Shown here piece after piece: positions 46,490 through 58,600 of a DNA stretch of 64,000 bases; the first letter of the stretch is position 1; each line of letters opens with the position of its first letter. Location of the stretch: positions 48,078,093-48,142,092 of the forward strand of contig OZ024890.1 of NCBI GenBank assembly GCA_964017195.1, given 5' to 3'. The notes beneath the pieces are model-generated. The model searched no databases and was not told where the DNA came from. It was given only the letters and a program-made list of their open reading frames with translations. The translations under genes and the position numbers were made by a program. This DNA comes from Siderastrea radians. Taxonomy: Eukaryota; Cnidaria; Anthozoa; Scleractinia; Rhizangiidae.

Positions 46490-47515
46490 ATGAAGCAAAG
46501 ACATGTATTCACCTTCTTTGCTTCACTGGTAAATGTGGCCCAAACACGAGATTTGATTCATGTGCAAATATGACCAAAGAATAAAATTAACATGGCATTT
46601 GCTTCATATTTGCTATCCATGTAAACATCTAGTAAAAGCGGTATTTACCATCTTTGCTTTGTTTACAAATGTGGTGCAAACACGTCATTTGATTTATGTG
46701 CAGATATGGGCAAACTAAAGCAAACATGGCATTTGCTATCCATATAAACATCGAGTAAACGCGGTATTTACCATCTTTGCTTTGTTTGTAAAAGTGGTGC
46801 AAACACGTCATTTGGTGTACGTGCAGATATAGCCAAAGTAAAGCAAACATGGCATTTGCTTCATATTTGCTATCCATGTAAACATTGAGTAAACGCGGTA
46901 TTTACCATCTTTGCTTTGTTTGTAAATGTAGAGCAAAGACGTCATTTGAATTACACGCAGATATGGCCAAAGTAAAGCAAACATGGCATTTGCTTCATAT
47001 TTGCTGTCCACGTAACTATCCAGTAAAAGCGCTATTTACCGTCTTTGCTTTCCTTGTGAATGTGGCGCAAAGACGTCGTTTGATTTAGGTGCAGATGTGG
47101 CCAAAGTAAAGCAAACATGACATTTGCTTTATATTTGCTGTCCACGTAACTATCGAGTAAACGCGGTATTTACCATCTTTGCTTTGCTTGCAAATGTGCT
47201 CCAAACACAATATTTGACTGATGTGCAAATATTATCAAAGTACAGCAAACATGGTATTTAGTTCATATTTGCCACCCATGCAAATCCATCTTTTGGGGCA
47301 GCAAATATTTAACTTCACTTCATAATTAATTACTGTAGGAGTAAATTCGTCTACGTTGCATAAATATAAAGTAAACGCGGTATTTACCATATTTGCTTTT
47401 CATGCAAATGTGGTGCAAACATGACATTTGAATTTGACCAAATATGATCAAATTTAATTGATCTTGTTTACTTCATATTTGCTGCGACTTTGCTATCCTT
47501 GTAAATCCGCTTTTT
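46490..47515. repeat. Tandem repeat array, about 133 bp per unit, 7 units
   Basis: Copies of CTTTGCTTTGTTTGTAAATG recur near 46518, 46651, 46777, 46910, 47044, 47177 and 47389. Each unit also holds CAAACATGGCATTTGCTTCA and AAACGCGGTATTTACCATC. One unit is shortened to 126 bp and the last interval is extended to 212 bp by an insertion. The minus frames (46629-46877, 46808-47011) are translations of the repeat, not genes. Confidence 0.88.
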
Positions 47516-47713
47516 CGTGCAGTGAAAGCTCAAGTAGCCACTGCTTCTTTGTTTCTGGACTGGACTTATCCGCAGGCATTTCAATGGATGGCTTATCTGA
47601 AAATTTTTATCAATATAATTAAATTGTTGCTTGTTTATTTCCTTTCACTCAGCTGCCAGCTTCCTTTTATCAAAATATTTTACATAAATTATATAGGTAG
47701 ATAATAAAAATAA

Positions 47714-47796
47714 TATATAGATTTAGCCAAGCCTAAAAGCGGAACTCCAATTATTATTTATTTATTATTATTTATTTTATTTATTATTATTTTATT

Positions 47797-47840
<44 letters not shown>

Positions 47841-47860
47841 CATTATAATTATTATTTCAA
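47714..47860 (+). repeat. E1-family left end and TTA microsatellite
   Basis: TATATAGATTTAGCCAAGCC and AAAAGCGGAACTCC reproduce the left terminus of the element at 16588. They are followed by a long TTA/TTTA tract (47751-47858) and then TAAATACACTCTCATC, which also resembles the 16588 copy (AAATACTCTCATCC). No right end is obvious nearby, so this is a partial copy. Confidence 0.65.
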
Positions 47861-47930
47861 GTGGTACCTGACAGCAATATTATATTTTAGGTAATTATTA
47901 GTAAATACACTCTCATCAAATTAGAATGTG

Positions 47931-48304
47931 CATACCTGCCAACCTTATAAAATCAGAAATAGGGACCACCCCCCATGCTCACCCCAGTCCTGGGGTAGTG
48001 CTTTGCCCCCACTGCCCCCCAACACTGAGCAGGATCTAGGTTGCTTTAAGGTTTTTGCATTATTTTTAAAAAATATTGCCTGTACTGTACTGTCTTAGCA
48101 TTAGAATTCTCAGGTGTTGTTTAATGGTCTCAAGCACCACATGTATTGCACAAAACGACAGGATGTAGAAAAGTCATTGAAGACCCGTCTTTAACAATCC
48201 AGTTCCAAATTGTCATTTTTTCCTTGAAAATCGGAATGTCCCGATTGTTTTAGGTTTTGAAACTCAAAAATCGGGACAATTAATGGGGACGGATGGCAGG
48301 TATG
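47931..48304. mobile_element. MITE with CATACCTGCC ends
   Basis: CATACCTGCCAACC at the left and GGATGGCAGGTATG at the right form short inverted ends. Internal CGGAATGTCCCGATTG and AAAATCGGGACAATT are a second inverted pair. Target duplication not resolved. No coding capacity. Confidence 0.65.
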
Positions 48305-49840
48305 AACCTGTTTTACAAAATTCTAAATAAGCCCCAGTTTCAGGTTGTAAACTTAAATATTGGGCACAATAATTATTTTTGTTCACCTTACCTCGGCCTT
48401 TTCTCTGCCACAAGTCTACGGTTTAATTCATTTACATTATTGCAGAGTTGTCAAATTGTACAGACAAGGTACTAATTGAAAAATACCTCCACCTCATTCA
48501 GTGGTTTGACAGATAAGTTGTGTGGTATAGAGCGAGGAAAAATGCGAGCAATGAGTACCGGTAAAATGTCCTTGACCATTATCTGTAAAACCACTGAATG
48601 ATATTTATTATTCCACTACAATATTTGCCTATCATTTTAAATGATTTATTCAATGAGTGATTTGAAACCGGGACACTACAGTGCAATACGCTTTCTACAG
48701 TGCAATGCACTCTCATACTCTCGTGTATGTGTTTTCTCCTTATATGATAAACTGATGCTATAGTGGAATAATAATGTACCTTGTTTACTCTTATTGATGC
48801 CCAGGGACTATTATATTAAAATCAATCTCTTTAAGTACCCATCAGTCCTGAATCAACCACTCAACCACTTAGTTGATAAATCGGTCAATCAGTCAATAAA
48901 AAAATTTGTGACTAACAGTGTTGCCAACACGAATAACAAATGGTCCAGTAACCACTTATAAGTGACTTTGATGCACAGATTATGACTCACTATGTTACTA
49001 CCCCTGACTGTGATGGTAGTAAATCTTGTGGTTTAATTTGTTTTTGGTTTGATCATTAGCCTTTACACTGCATCTGATGTCACCAATGAGCAATGTTACT
49101 GATTGCCATAATCTGGTAGCAAAGACAAACAAAAAGAACGCCTCTTCATAAATCATTTCAGGATAGTCTGAAACCTGTCATGTAATGAACTGACAAAAGG
49201 GGATCAGACTGTGGTGAATCCATCATTTGAAATAGTTTTCCCTGGCAAGTGAATTCAGTCAGATAACTCCGAATCATCATTCCTGGGAAGTTAGTTGTGT
49301 GTGTGCGTGTGTGTGTGTGTGGGGGGGGGGGGGGGGAGGGGGGAGTAGGGTTACTCCCAAATAAATGCTACTCGTGTATGGATGTGTTAATTACTGAGGG
49401 AACATAAAGTGTATGTGGATACAGTCAAACTAATCACCAACATCAAAATTTGCAAAAAAAAACCAAAAATATAAATTAAACTTTATTTCAAAACTGCTCT
49501 TAAAATTTTTTATTTCAATTGATAATGTCTGCCTGGGAACATACATGTAGCTAAGAGTACAAATTTATTAACCAAATCCTTACAATAAACTGCCATATTT
49601 TTTCTGACATCAGGTTGATGGAATAAAAACCTGTATGGAAAACAAAGCAGAGTAAATGTTTAATTATCTCAGTTGCCAAAAGTAAGCCCATGGCTTTAGG
49701 GAGGTTCTAAGGATATTTGCGCAATTTTTTTATGCGCATCAATACTGCGCACACAATTCACAACATTGGCATTATGTCATGCCGCGTCATGCACTGAGCA
49801 TGCACGCTCGCATGAAAAACTACCCCAAATGTTTTAAGAC
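48305..49840. other. Intergenic with GT/G tract
   Basis: No gene supported. A GT microsatellite passes straight into a run of guanines at 49296-49343. A possible donor-bounded frame near 48376-48430 on the minus strand lacks an acceptor. Confidence 0.35.
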
Positions 49841-50304
49841 ACTGTAAACTGCCGCTTATAAGCCCTAGGGTGATACAACTTTGTAAAGGGTTTTGGGTGG
49901 GCTTATAAATGGAGGGGCTTATATCCGGGGGGGCTTATAAGCGGAGTAAGAAAAACGTTACGAAATGAGCCACAGCAGTGTTGATCGGAATACATTTTTA
50001 ATGTACCAGTTTGTAATTAACCTTTGAAATGTCATAATAAGTCAAATTCATTTCCATTTTAACAACAAAATCAAAACTGCAACAACACGAACATAACCGG
50101 AACATAACAAAACAGAAGCTCAGAGTTAATCTTTGCAGTTTTCTGTGAGAGTGCTTAATATTAAAGAAACAGGGAAAACTAGAGCAGTGCTTATATCCGG
50201 GGGGGGGCTTATTACCGGATGTATTTTTTGTTTACAGGTGGATGGGCCTATAGCCGGGGGGGGGGGCTTGTAGGTAGGCGGGCTTATAAGTGGCAGTTTA
50301 CAGT
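49841..50304. mobile_element. MITE with ACTGTAAACTGCC ends
   Basis: The left ACTGTAAACTGCCGCTTATA and right TATAAGTGGCAGTTTACAGT are inverted repeats. The interior repeats GGGCTTATA many times (for example 49911, 49928, 50190) with long G runs. 464 bp, non-coding. The superfamily cannot be fixed without a clear target duplication. Confidence 0.78.
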
Positions 50305-52748
50305 ATTTGTTTTGAGTTTTAAGCATGTGCATTTAAACAAGTGGCATTGAAACATTCCAAGTGGACAAAAGGTAAACTGTATTTTTAGAGATGGTTGGTC
50401 TCATGTAAATACTTATGCCAGTCTGAATTTCAGACTGCACCAGAAATTGCACCAGTCTGAGTTTACAGTGCTTTAATGAAATCAGGGTTTTACTGCCGCT
50501 GGGTATCTGAGGATGCTGTTAAACATTCTTGAGAGCTGCTCAACTTTAGTCTGAGGGGGTGTTTGCATGACACCAGTTCATTGTATGCTTTTCATTCTGA
50601 TACAAGTTCACCCCAGTTCCCTCTTGCTTCTCTGTATTTGTTACATGATTACAGCACAAAATCTCATAACAGTGCGATCCATACCTGGGTGAGTTCATAC
50701 CGGTATCATGTTAACATGGTGTAACTATTTGATTCATTCTGCATTAAGTTAATTAACCATATAGCCATCCAGATAAATCTCACATCACCATGGAAAAAGG
50801 ATTTTGTAACTTGATGAAGGGAGATTCTTAACTACAGATCTCGCATTGTTCCTAGGGGATTTTTGTGGATGGTATTCTGTCATACGCTGTTTTCAGCATT
50901 TCGTGCCGCTATATTGGTGAAATAATGAAGAACATCTGAATTCCACAACTGAACATTGCGCGTGCATAGCTACTGCCAGTCCCCAACCGCACATTAAAAA
51001 GAAAATCAGTAAAACTAAGAGGAAACTAGTAAGTTCCGATTTTTTGGCGAATCGCCCCACCCTTCTTTACAATCCGAAGCATGCAATTACTGTTTTTACA
51101 AAGAATAGAAGAAGTACAGCACAAAAATGTATAAACTAAGATATGTGCTTGGCCATCATAACTTTTATATTCATAATAAAGCAAATCTCTAGAAACTGTT
51201 GCTTCAAATTTTGCATCCTCTAAATCTATATATTTGAATGATTTTAAAACTGTTTAATTATGTTTGACTGGGTTCAGAAATTGAATGGAATCAAACACAG
51301 CTGTATATATAGGCATATTTTTGGTTAATAATTATTGTGTTCAATTACCGAACCCAAATTTACCCAATGACTGCATTCAATCCAGTTCAATTTACTGAAC
51401 AGTTAGATACGTAAGCTGGGCTAATTATATAACTGATATCTTCCACGTACCTTAACTTCACTGTAAGAAAATGCTGCATCACTGATCACTGCTGGCATAT
51501 ATGCCTAGAACGGAAAAAAAAGGATCAGTGAAAAAAAAAACACAAAACAAAACAAATTCAGGGCTAAAAATTGGCAGTCGCCCAGTCGCCAGTGGCGATT
51601 TAAAACTGACCAGGGCCACTAAAAGTCAAGGCTTAAATGCCTGATAAAGGACTGCAAATAAAAGTTACACTGTAGTTACAATTCAAATAAATTAGACTTT
51701 CATTGGAGCATCTCTGTTTTATTTCCCCTCCTCAACTCTAAGTTCATCAATTGAAGAAAATTTTCAGTTCTTGGAGTGCAAATTCGTGAGAGCGAGCGCC
51801 TGGCAAATTACTTTCATCCTTAAAATAATATTAACTTTATTGTTTTTCTTTTGACAACATCAAATATGTAACATACATTATTAAAGCATTCACAACGCAA
51901 TTTTTGACCAATGTGACATTAATGAACAGAAAGAATGGGTGAACAGAATAGTAATTATACTCAATGTCAATTATTAAGGGAGTCGTCATTCACTTTGCTA
52001 GCATAATGTCACTTCCAGCTTTGAAATGTTGTTGCCAAAGCTATACTTTGCTTTACTTTTGTGATCCACCTGATTCATGAGACGTACAAGTGCCTACTGT
52101 TGGAAATTTTTGCATCCCGGCACCCGTGAAAGTGTTCTTCTTTCCAGCTTTTGTGGAATCCTGACAAATGATTAATAAATCATCGCCTGAACCCCTCATT
52201 TGCAGCTATCCAAACACGTTTAACCATTTGTCTAAAAAGTGGTTATGTCTTCCACCCTTTGCACGGTTCATTGCTATAATACAGGTAAGGTAAAGCACTT
52301 GAACATCGATCGATTGAATGAGCAACAAAATGGCAGGACCTCATTTAAGTTTACTGGATGTTCAATCATCTCCAGTCTCCTTTGCTTAACTCAGTAAAAA
52401 GCCAGTTGCAATTAATCAAACATGTTCTAACTAATCCCAGCAGACAATTGTCAGTTAAACAAGCCAGATTGCCTTTAGGAAGCAAAAACACATCAGTACA
52501 AATATGTCAATTGCATAAAAAAAATCCTTTGCTTACATCTGGATCCCCCCCCCCCCTTGGGAATACAGTGGTTTTTGAGAAAACCAAACAATGCATGCAG
52601 TATTTATTTGAACTTTCTAAAACATGAACATTCCATTATAAGTGACAAATAGTAAGAAGCACTTTCCACAATGCAGTGCTTTTATTTCATACATGTAGGT
52701 TAACTGAGATCGAAAAAAATGGCAAATTGCAGTCGCCTTCTGAACTAA
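50305..52748. other. Intergenic apart from one possible exon
   Basis: AT-rich DNA. The only coding-like piece is the 54-bp minus-strand exon at 51451-51504. A C run lies at 52546-52557. Confidence 0.35.
51451..51504 (-). CDS. Possible small exon, unassigned
   Basis: Eighteen codons (AYMPAVISDAAFSYSEVK) lie between an acceptor ending TTCTAG and a consensus donor GTACGT. It sits on the same strand as NUP210 and the 55043-55115 exon and could belong to the same transcript, but the match to NUP210 is not convincing. Confidence 0.35.
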
Positions 52749-53684
52749 TGCATGGTTCAATTTTGCCTGTTACCATCCCCCCACCGGGCAACCCCGGGGA
52801 CAAGTCCAGCCCTCGAGTCCGGGGGTGGGGAATTGTTTGAAGTGGTCTTGTCCTGGGGGTAGAAGAGTGGGGCAAATCGAAAATAACTTCTTGTTGTTCT
52901 TGTAAAGTACGTCACTTCTCAGTTGATATGACAGCCCCAGACCGCGTGGAGAAGATTGCCTATTTCCAGTGAAAATCTCTAGTATTTGTAGCAGACTGTT
53001 TAGAGAAGAATAATATCTCAAAATTAAAATCTGTGTTTGACAGTATGTTTATCATAAATTGTTGGACGAATGTGCATTTGATGCGTACTCGAATGAATGG
53101 TGGTCATCACAAACAAAGAAATATTTCTTCAGTGTGTTTATATTTATAATAAGACGACTTAAATAGACTCTATATAAAAACGGATGCACAGCTTTATGTT
53201 AAACAGAGATCTCAGTCCAGTGTTCTTATGAAACAAGCTAAGAAAAACTCCCTTAAATGCTGCCATCAATTTGTTCATGGGCCTCTTGTGCGTATGCGCT
53301 ATATTTAGAATAAAACATGGCGAAGAAAATTTCTTTACTTGCCAGCTGTATGCCAGTGCAAGTAGAGTTTTTTCTTCAGTTTTCTGTTTATGTTTTTATT
53401 ATATTATGCATGTAGTGTCCTTCGTTCAATAAACTCTAGAAAAGCGTTTAAGTTCTTGTCAAAACGTCTGGTTTTGCTATTGTATGGAAATCAATATCGT
53501 CATTTAGGTTTTGTACACAAAACAACGTATTTGTGGTCGATGAGGAGTCCCGGGGTTGGGGAATCGTCTCTTTCTGTGTGCCCGGGGGTGGGGAATAGAC
53601 TGCCAAGTGAGAAAAAAAAAATGCAAATCCCCGGGGGTAGGCCCGGGAAGGGGGGGATGGTAACAGGTAGAATTGAACCATGCA
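52749..53684. mobile_element. Inverted-repeat element (TGCATGGTTCAATT ends)
   Basis: The left TGCATGGTTCAATTTTGCCT and right AATTGAACCATGCA are inverted repeats continuing through GTTACCATCCCCCC / GGGGGGATGGTAAC. G/C-rich subterminal blocks containing CCCCGGGG and GGGGGTGGGGAAT occur on both sides. 936 bp. The small frames inside follow the repeats and are not genes. Confidence 0.75.
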
Positions 53685-53693
53685 TAATATTGA

Positions 53694-54062
53694 GTGATAA
53701 ACAAAATTAATTCACACATAAGCTTAACTTGAGCTTAAGTGAAGCCAAATAAAATTATTGAAATTCAAGCAAACAATTCATTAGTGATAAACAAAATTAA
53801 TTCACACATAAGCTTAAGTCTTGAGCTTAAGTGGAGCCCAATAAAATTATTGAAATTCAAGCAAACAATTCATAAGTGATAAACACAATTAATTCACACA
53901 TAAGCTTAAGTCTTGAGCTTAAGTGAAGCCCAATAACATTATTGAAATTCAAGCAAACAATTCAGAAGTGATAAACACAATTAATTCACACATAAGCTTA
54001 TTGGTCTTGAGCTTAAGTGAAGCCAAATGAAATTATTGAAATTCAAGCAAACAATTCAGAAA
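53694..54062. repeat. Tandem repeat array, about 92 bp, 4 units
   Basis: Units begin GTGATAAACAMAATTAATTC at 53694, 53784, 53876 and 53968. Each contains AAGCTTAAGTCTTGAGCTTAAG, a near-palindrome, and ends AAATTCAAGCAAACAATTCA. High similarity indicates recent expansion. Confidence 0.9.
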
Positions 54063-55042
54063 TCAGAATAAGGGTCAAAAAATATTTAAGACCTACTTCA
54101 GTAGATACATAAGCTCAAATGAGGATGTGCTTTTTCATCGATTCGTTACTTGCATGGATTTTGGTAGGGGTTTTGTCGAGGATATTGTAAACAATGACTG
54201 GATTCAGAGTTAAAAAGAACGAGGCATATATCAATGATGTCCTGTTTTGTTATTCTTTTGTTTAGTCAATGAGTTAACATCTTGACGATTCGCGTTGGTA
54301 CTTGTTTTCGCCTTTTACTTCACTGCATGCTTTCATAAGCTGTTTTCTCCTTTGCCTGGCTACACTTTGCTCCGTGAAAACAAAACACACTGGTATTCTT
54401 CAAAGCTGAGAAAAGCGGGTTATCGTCGTAAAAGTAAATAACTGGAAATATTATATTTATGACCAAAGCCAAGACAACTTTCTCTTTGTTCGAGATAACG
54501 GGGAATTGGAAATGAGCCAGTTGAGATAAATAAAAGCGAATTTCCCATACCGTAATATTCTGTGAAATGATTGAAAAATTCCGAGAAACTCACCCGGGAA
54601 ACTCAGCAAGCAGGTCTTCACGCTGGTTCAGTTAAAGCATCGGGCCAAAGCAATCCATATTTCTCCTCTCAATAAAGACATCCATATTCCACTTAATAGG
54701 CATTTAGGACCGGCAGTCGAGTTTCTTTAGCCTATCTTTTCATTTCTAACGTTGAAAAGGTATTGTGTCCTCGTTCTCAGCCACGCGCGCGGCCAGATTG
54801 CGAAATCTTGTAACATGATACCATCACCTTTGCACTACCCCCTCAAATTGCGTTCCCTTTTTTCGTTTTGTTTTGGTTTGTTTCTTTTCCTCTTTTTTTC
54901 ACTTTCTATGAGTAGTATTAAATGACATACCGTAAAAGGTGCGGTGTTTAAGTTTTGACGAAAAGTTCACTTTTGTAACAGTGCATTTTTTTTTTGTTAA
55001 ACAAACTTTGCTAAAGCACGGAGATTGATTTTAACTGAACAC
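54063..55042. other. Intergenic, nothing recognised
   Basis: Mixed AT-rich sequence with no supported exon or repeat family. Confidence 0.35.
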
Positions 55043-55115
55043 CTTGTAACTTCATGCTGTCCTTGGCGTAAATTTCTTCTCCGTTCTCGATTACGACTTC
55101 CTTCCCCTTGATGAT
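55043..55115 (-). CDS. Probable exon, unassigned, downstream of NUP210
   Basis: Acceptor TTTATTCTACAG precedes 55115 and opens a well-composed frame (IIKGKEVVIENGEEIYAKDS then MKLQ). It either ends at a weak donor GTGTTC (55042) or runs on to a TAG near 55013 as a terminal exon. The placement on the NUP210 strand and the loose similarity to the part of NUP210 after its second Ig-like module make it a candidate NUP210 exon, but this is inference. Confidence 0.5.
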
Positions 55116-55464
55116 CTGTAGAATAAAATACAAAAACGTAGACGTAAATTATTCGGTGGTACAAAATTATTTCCAATCACAAATAGATAAAAATCAAGAA
55201 AACTGTACCCGACATGTTTACAGTTCTCTGTCGGCGTCTCTCAGTTTTCCTCTGGCGTTGTTCTTCAGTACCGTTCCGTCTTATTTCTAGTTGCTTTTAT
55301 CTCTCTGCTGTACTGTTCCTTCGTCTTTTTCGTTTTCGTTTCTGCTCTGCTTGACCGGGTGCTTGACGCTGTTCTTCAGTGGCGTTTCTCCTTCTTTTCC
55401 GTTGTTGTTCTCTATCTCCGTCTCTTTTCCTTCGTCTCTGCTCTTCCAGCGAAAATTGCCTCAT

Positions 55465-55659
55465 GTAAGAATGTCATGAAATGCGACGTACGTACGTACG
55501 TATGTATGTATGTATGTATGTATGTATGTATGTATGTACGGCGCACGCGCCCGCGAGCCATTCCGCTTGCCATGACCATAAAAAATTACCAGCACGCCTT
55601 TAAGTATGACTATGGGGCTCCACTCCCGCGGCCTACGGCCGCGGAGGAGTTCCGCTATT
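55465..55659 (+). mobile_element. E1-family right end with GTAC/GTAT microsatellite
   Basis: A GTAC then GTAT tract (55487-55540), then CCATAAAAAATTACCAG and GGGGCTCCACTCCCGCGGCC with its complement up to GAGTTCCGCT. The order matches the right part of the 16588-17460 copy: GGACGGACGTACGG repeat, CCAAAATTTTTTGG, GGAGCTCCGCT hairpin. It abuts and truncates the DUF6589-type gene. Confidence 0.6.
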
Positions 55660-55689
55660 ATCATTGCACTTATCATCAATTTTGGACAT

Positions 55690-58600
55690 TCCACGCATCT
55701 CCATGAAGATGCACATATATGAGCTTCAACCTCTCTTGAGTGAAAATCCTTGTACTCGTTGTAATGTGTCTTAACACCGTTGGCAGCGTTGAATTTGCCA
55801 GTACGGTGCATACTAGCACGGGATGCGCCTAACTCAGCTGCAGATGCATTTTTCACAAACATCTCAAACTCCGTCTTAACAAATAATATTTCAACTACAT
55901 TAATGGCTAAGTAAAAAAAATTACTGGTAGAACATGTCATAAAATGTATAGGTTGTGAAGGGGGGTACTATTTTAGTGAAAGCAGGTTTACACAATAACA
56001 CTTTTATTTATTTTTTTGGAAACTCATTAGATGAATTAGTCACTAAATATTGTTCAGAAAAATGATGATTAAAATAGTAGCCACTAACAATAGTGAGAGA
56101 AATGTGAAGGGGGGGGAGGCTTAATGACTTTTGTGCACAAAAAGGGGTGGGGCCTGAACTTGTACCTTAAAGTTATTAAGGTTAGCACTACTTATTTTAG
56201 TTGAAGCAGGCCTAGATTTAGACAATAACACTTTTTGAAATAGTCACTAAATATTTTTCAGAAAAGTGATGGTTAAAAAAGTAGCTACTAACAATAGTAA
56301 GGGGAAAGAAAAGACTTCACCTCATAAGGTGTAACCTTGGCATGCCAATCTGCATGTTCTGGAAGAACCCCTTCAAGCTTGTCGTAACTGCTCTGCCCAT
56401 CCTGGAAGGCCCATTCCACATTGCGCGCCCTCTCTTCAAATAGCTGATCCCCGTGCACTGTCACAGTGGCAACAACTTCTTTTTTGTTCTCAGATGTGAA
56501 GCATGGCACATACTTTGACTGGGGGCCATGTTTGCAGCAACATTAGGATTAAAAAATTCCATACCAAGTCAGCACTGGACGGAAGCAAAACATTTTATGG
56601 TTATATCATACATGTATGTTATTCCTCAATTAACAGTATTATCCAATTAAATCCCCCCTCTTTATTAAGCCGCTTCACTTCATTACTCTTAAAAGCCCCA
56701 CCCCTACCCCCAAATGTACTTCAGATAAATTTACAGGATGTTCAAGTAAGTAAACACTTGTTAAGAAAGTGCCCTCCCCCCTCCCCCCCATGCACTCTTA
56801 TTGTGCCACATAGAGTGATCATGAACTTGTGCTTTTTGGGTTCAAAGGGCTTGTGTGTACCTGTTCAGTTAATCACACTTACAGTTTCAGACTTTGTTGA
56901 CATCTCCTCTGAATATTTGTGGGGAATGTGGAAAATGACATTCTTTCTGAATTCCGCAAATGCTGGCAAATATTTTGTAACAACTCGGCTTACAAGAACT
57001 GCCCATTGCCAGATGAAATTCTGTTGGACTGCTGCCTGCATCTGGCAGAAGATCTATGTACTGAAGGCCTTCTACAGGCTTTTGTGGTTTTGTTGACTCA
57101 AGGGCTGTGTCCGACACTTTGTCCACAATGGCAAACTGGTGGCTCCAGTGCAAGGAACGATTGGTATGCTCTTTAGTTTGGAAGCGGGCATTGATAGTTA
57201 AATCAATGTTGTCACCAACAATCCTGAAAAAAAAAATTACTTCTTTAAAAAATTATTTTATTTATTTTGTTATGTATGGCAAGCTACATGTACTAGTTTT
57301 AGCAAAAAAGAGAATGGCATAAAAAGTCAAATATTACCACACATCACGTCTAACGCGGGATATAATTTATTCCAAATTCCAGCAAAGCAAAACAACAACA
57401 AAAAAGTATACAAGAATGAAAAGAAAACGATGAAACACTGCATAGTCTTATAGTCTTATAAATAAAATATATAAGGTGAGCTTTTGTTTCAACGCAAAAT
57501 GGGAAAAAAAGATTATTTCATGTTTCTATATAAGCTCATACAAGTGGTATAAATCGATTGAAGTACTTTTGCATTATCTCTTTAGGTAAGTTAAGACTTA
57601 CTTAAAAAAAAGGAGTCTTTCATTCCCCAGGCGCCTCAATGTTTCGTCCAGATGGTCATTCGTGATAGTTGGCTCGTTGAAAATTTCACAGGTCTTGTTT
57701 AATTCTGCGATGGCGCGCTGGTAATTAGCTGGGCTGTACCATTCGTAATTCCTTATGGTGTCTTCACTAACATCGACATCCAGCACCAAGTCCATGTCAT
57801 CATCATCTTTTGGCGGCAGTTGCGTTTCTTTAATTTCCCCAACAAGCAACTTGGCACATTTGTTTTCTTCGATATTTTTTTTCCAGATAATCACTTTGAA
57901 GTCGTAGTTTTCACCCATTTTCTGTTGTAAGTCGATCATCATTTGATGAGACATACAAACTCCAAGGTGATTTAATCTGGTAAAGTCCCTGACGCTAACG
58001 CCACTGTGAAACAGAACTGTGGAAATTCGGTACGCTACAGCAGACATTGCAGGGTTTCTGCAGTGAATTAAACTCGACGTGGCCAGGGCGATAGCATTTC
58101 TAACCATCTCATTCTCGTCGTCGGCACTCGATTCATTTATTCAATGCTGCATAGAGAAGAGGACAATCTGTTTCCACCTCCTTACAAACTGCTTTGTTGG
58201 AAAACACAGCTAGTTGATCAGGACTCCTGCCTTTCAAACAACTGTCAGTTTTAGTGTAATCTTTACGCTTGCGTTCAATCTGCCGCGCAAACCCTTCTGT
58301 TAACTCCGGAGAGATGTGTTCATGACAAAAACAGGCATTGACGACGGTTCTCCAATTCTGCAATGAAATATTTCTTATAATGTTCTGACTGTATTTGTCC
58401 AGGGAATTTTTTGCTGTTACTTGACCGCTAGGATAACATATTACAACTTTCACAGCGGCTGATCCTTGAGTCGTATCCATATCGTCAACATTATAATTTG
58501 ACAACACGTTCGAATAAACGCCTCTAGCAAATTCTGCGGCTTTTCCACTCTCCTGAAATCCTAGGGACTTTCTGCTTCCCGCTAGATTCCTTTCGTTTCC

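Noticed and set aside
46629..46877. 82-codon frame with internal repeats (YKQSKDGKYR)
   Set aside because: It is a readout of the 133-bp tandem array, not a repeat protein.
53390..53710. 106-codon plus frame
   Set aside because: The 3' half is the G-rich end of the 52749-53684 inverted-repeat element.
55461..55940. 159-codon minus frame taken as one protein
   Set aside because: Only about 55700-55906 is a DUF6589-type exon. The rest reads through an E1 copy and a GTAC/GTAT microsatellite (IHTYIHTYIHT).
56503..57096. 197-codon plus-strand frame, the longest in the window
   Set aside because: It lies opposite two spliced exons and an intron of the DUF6589-type gene; the minus strand has splice sites and family motifs.
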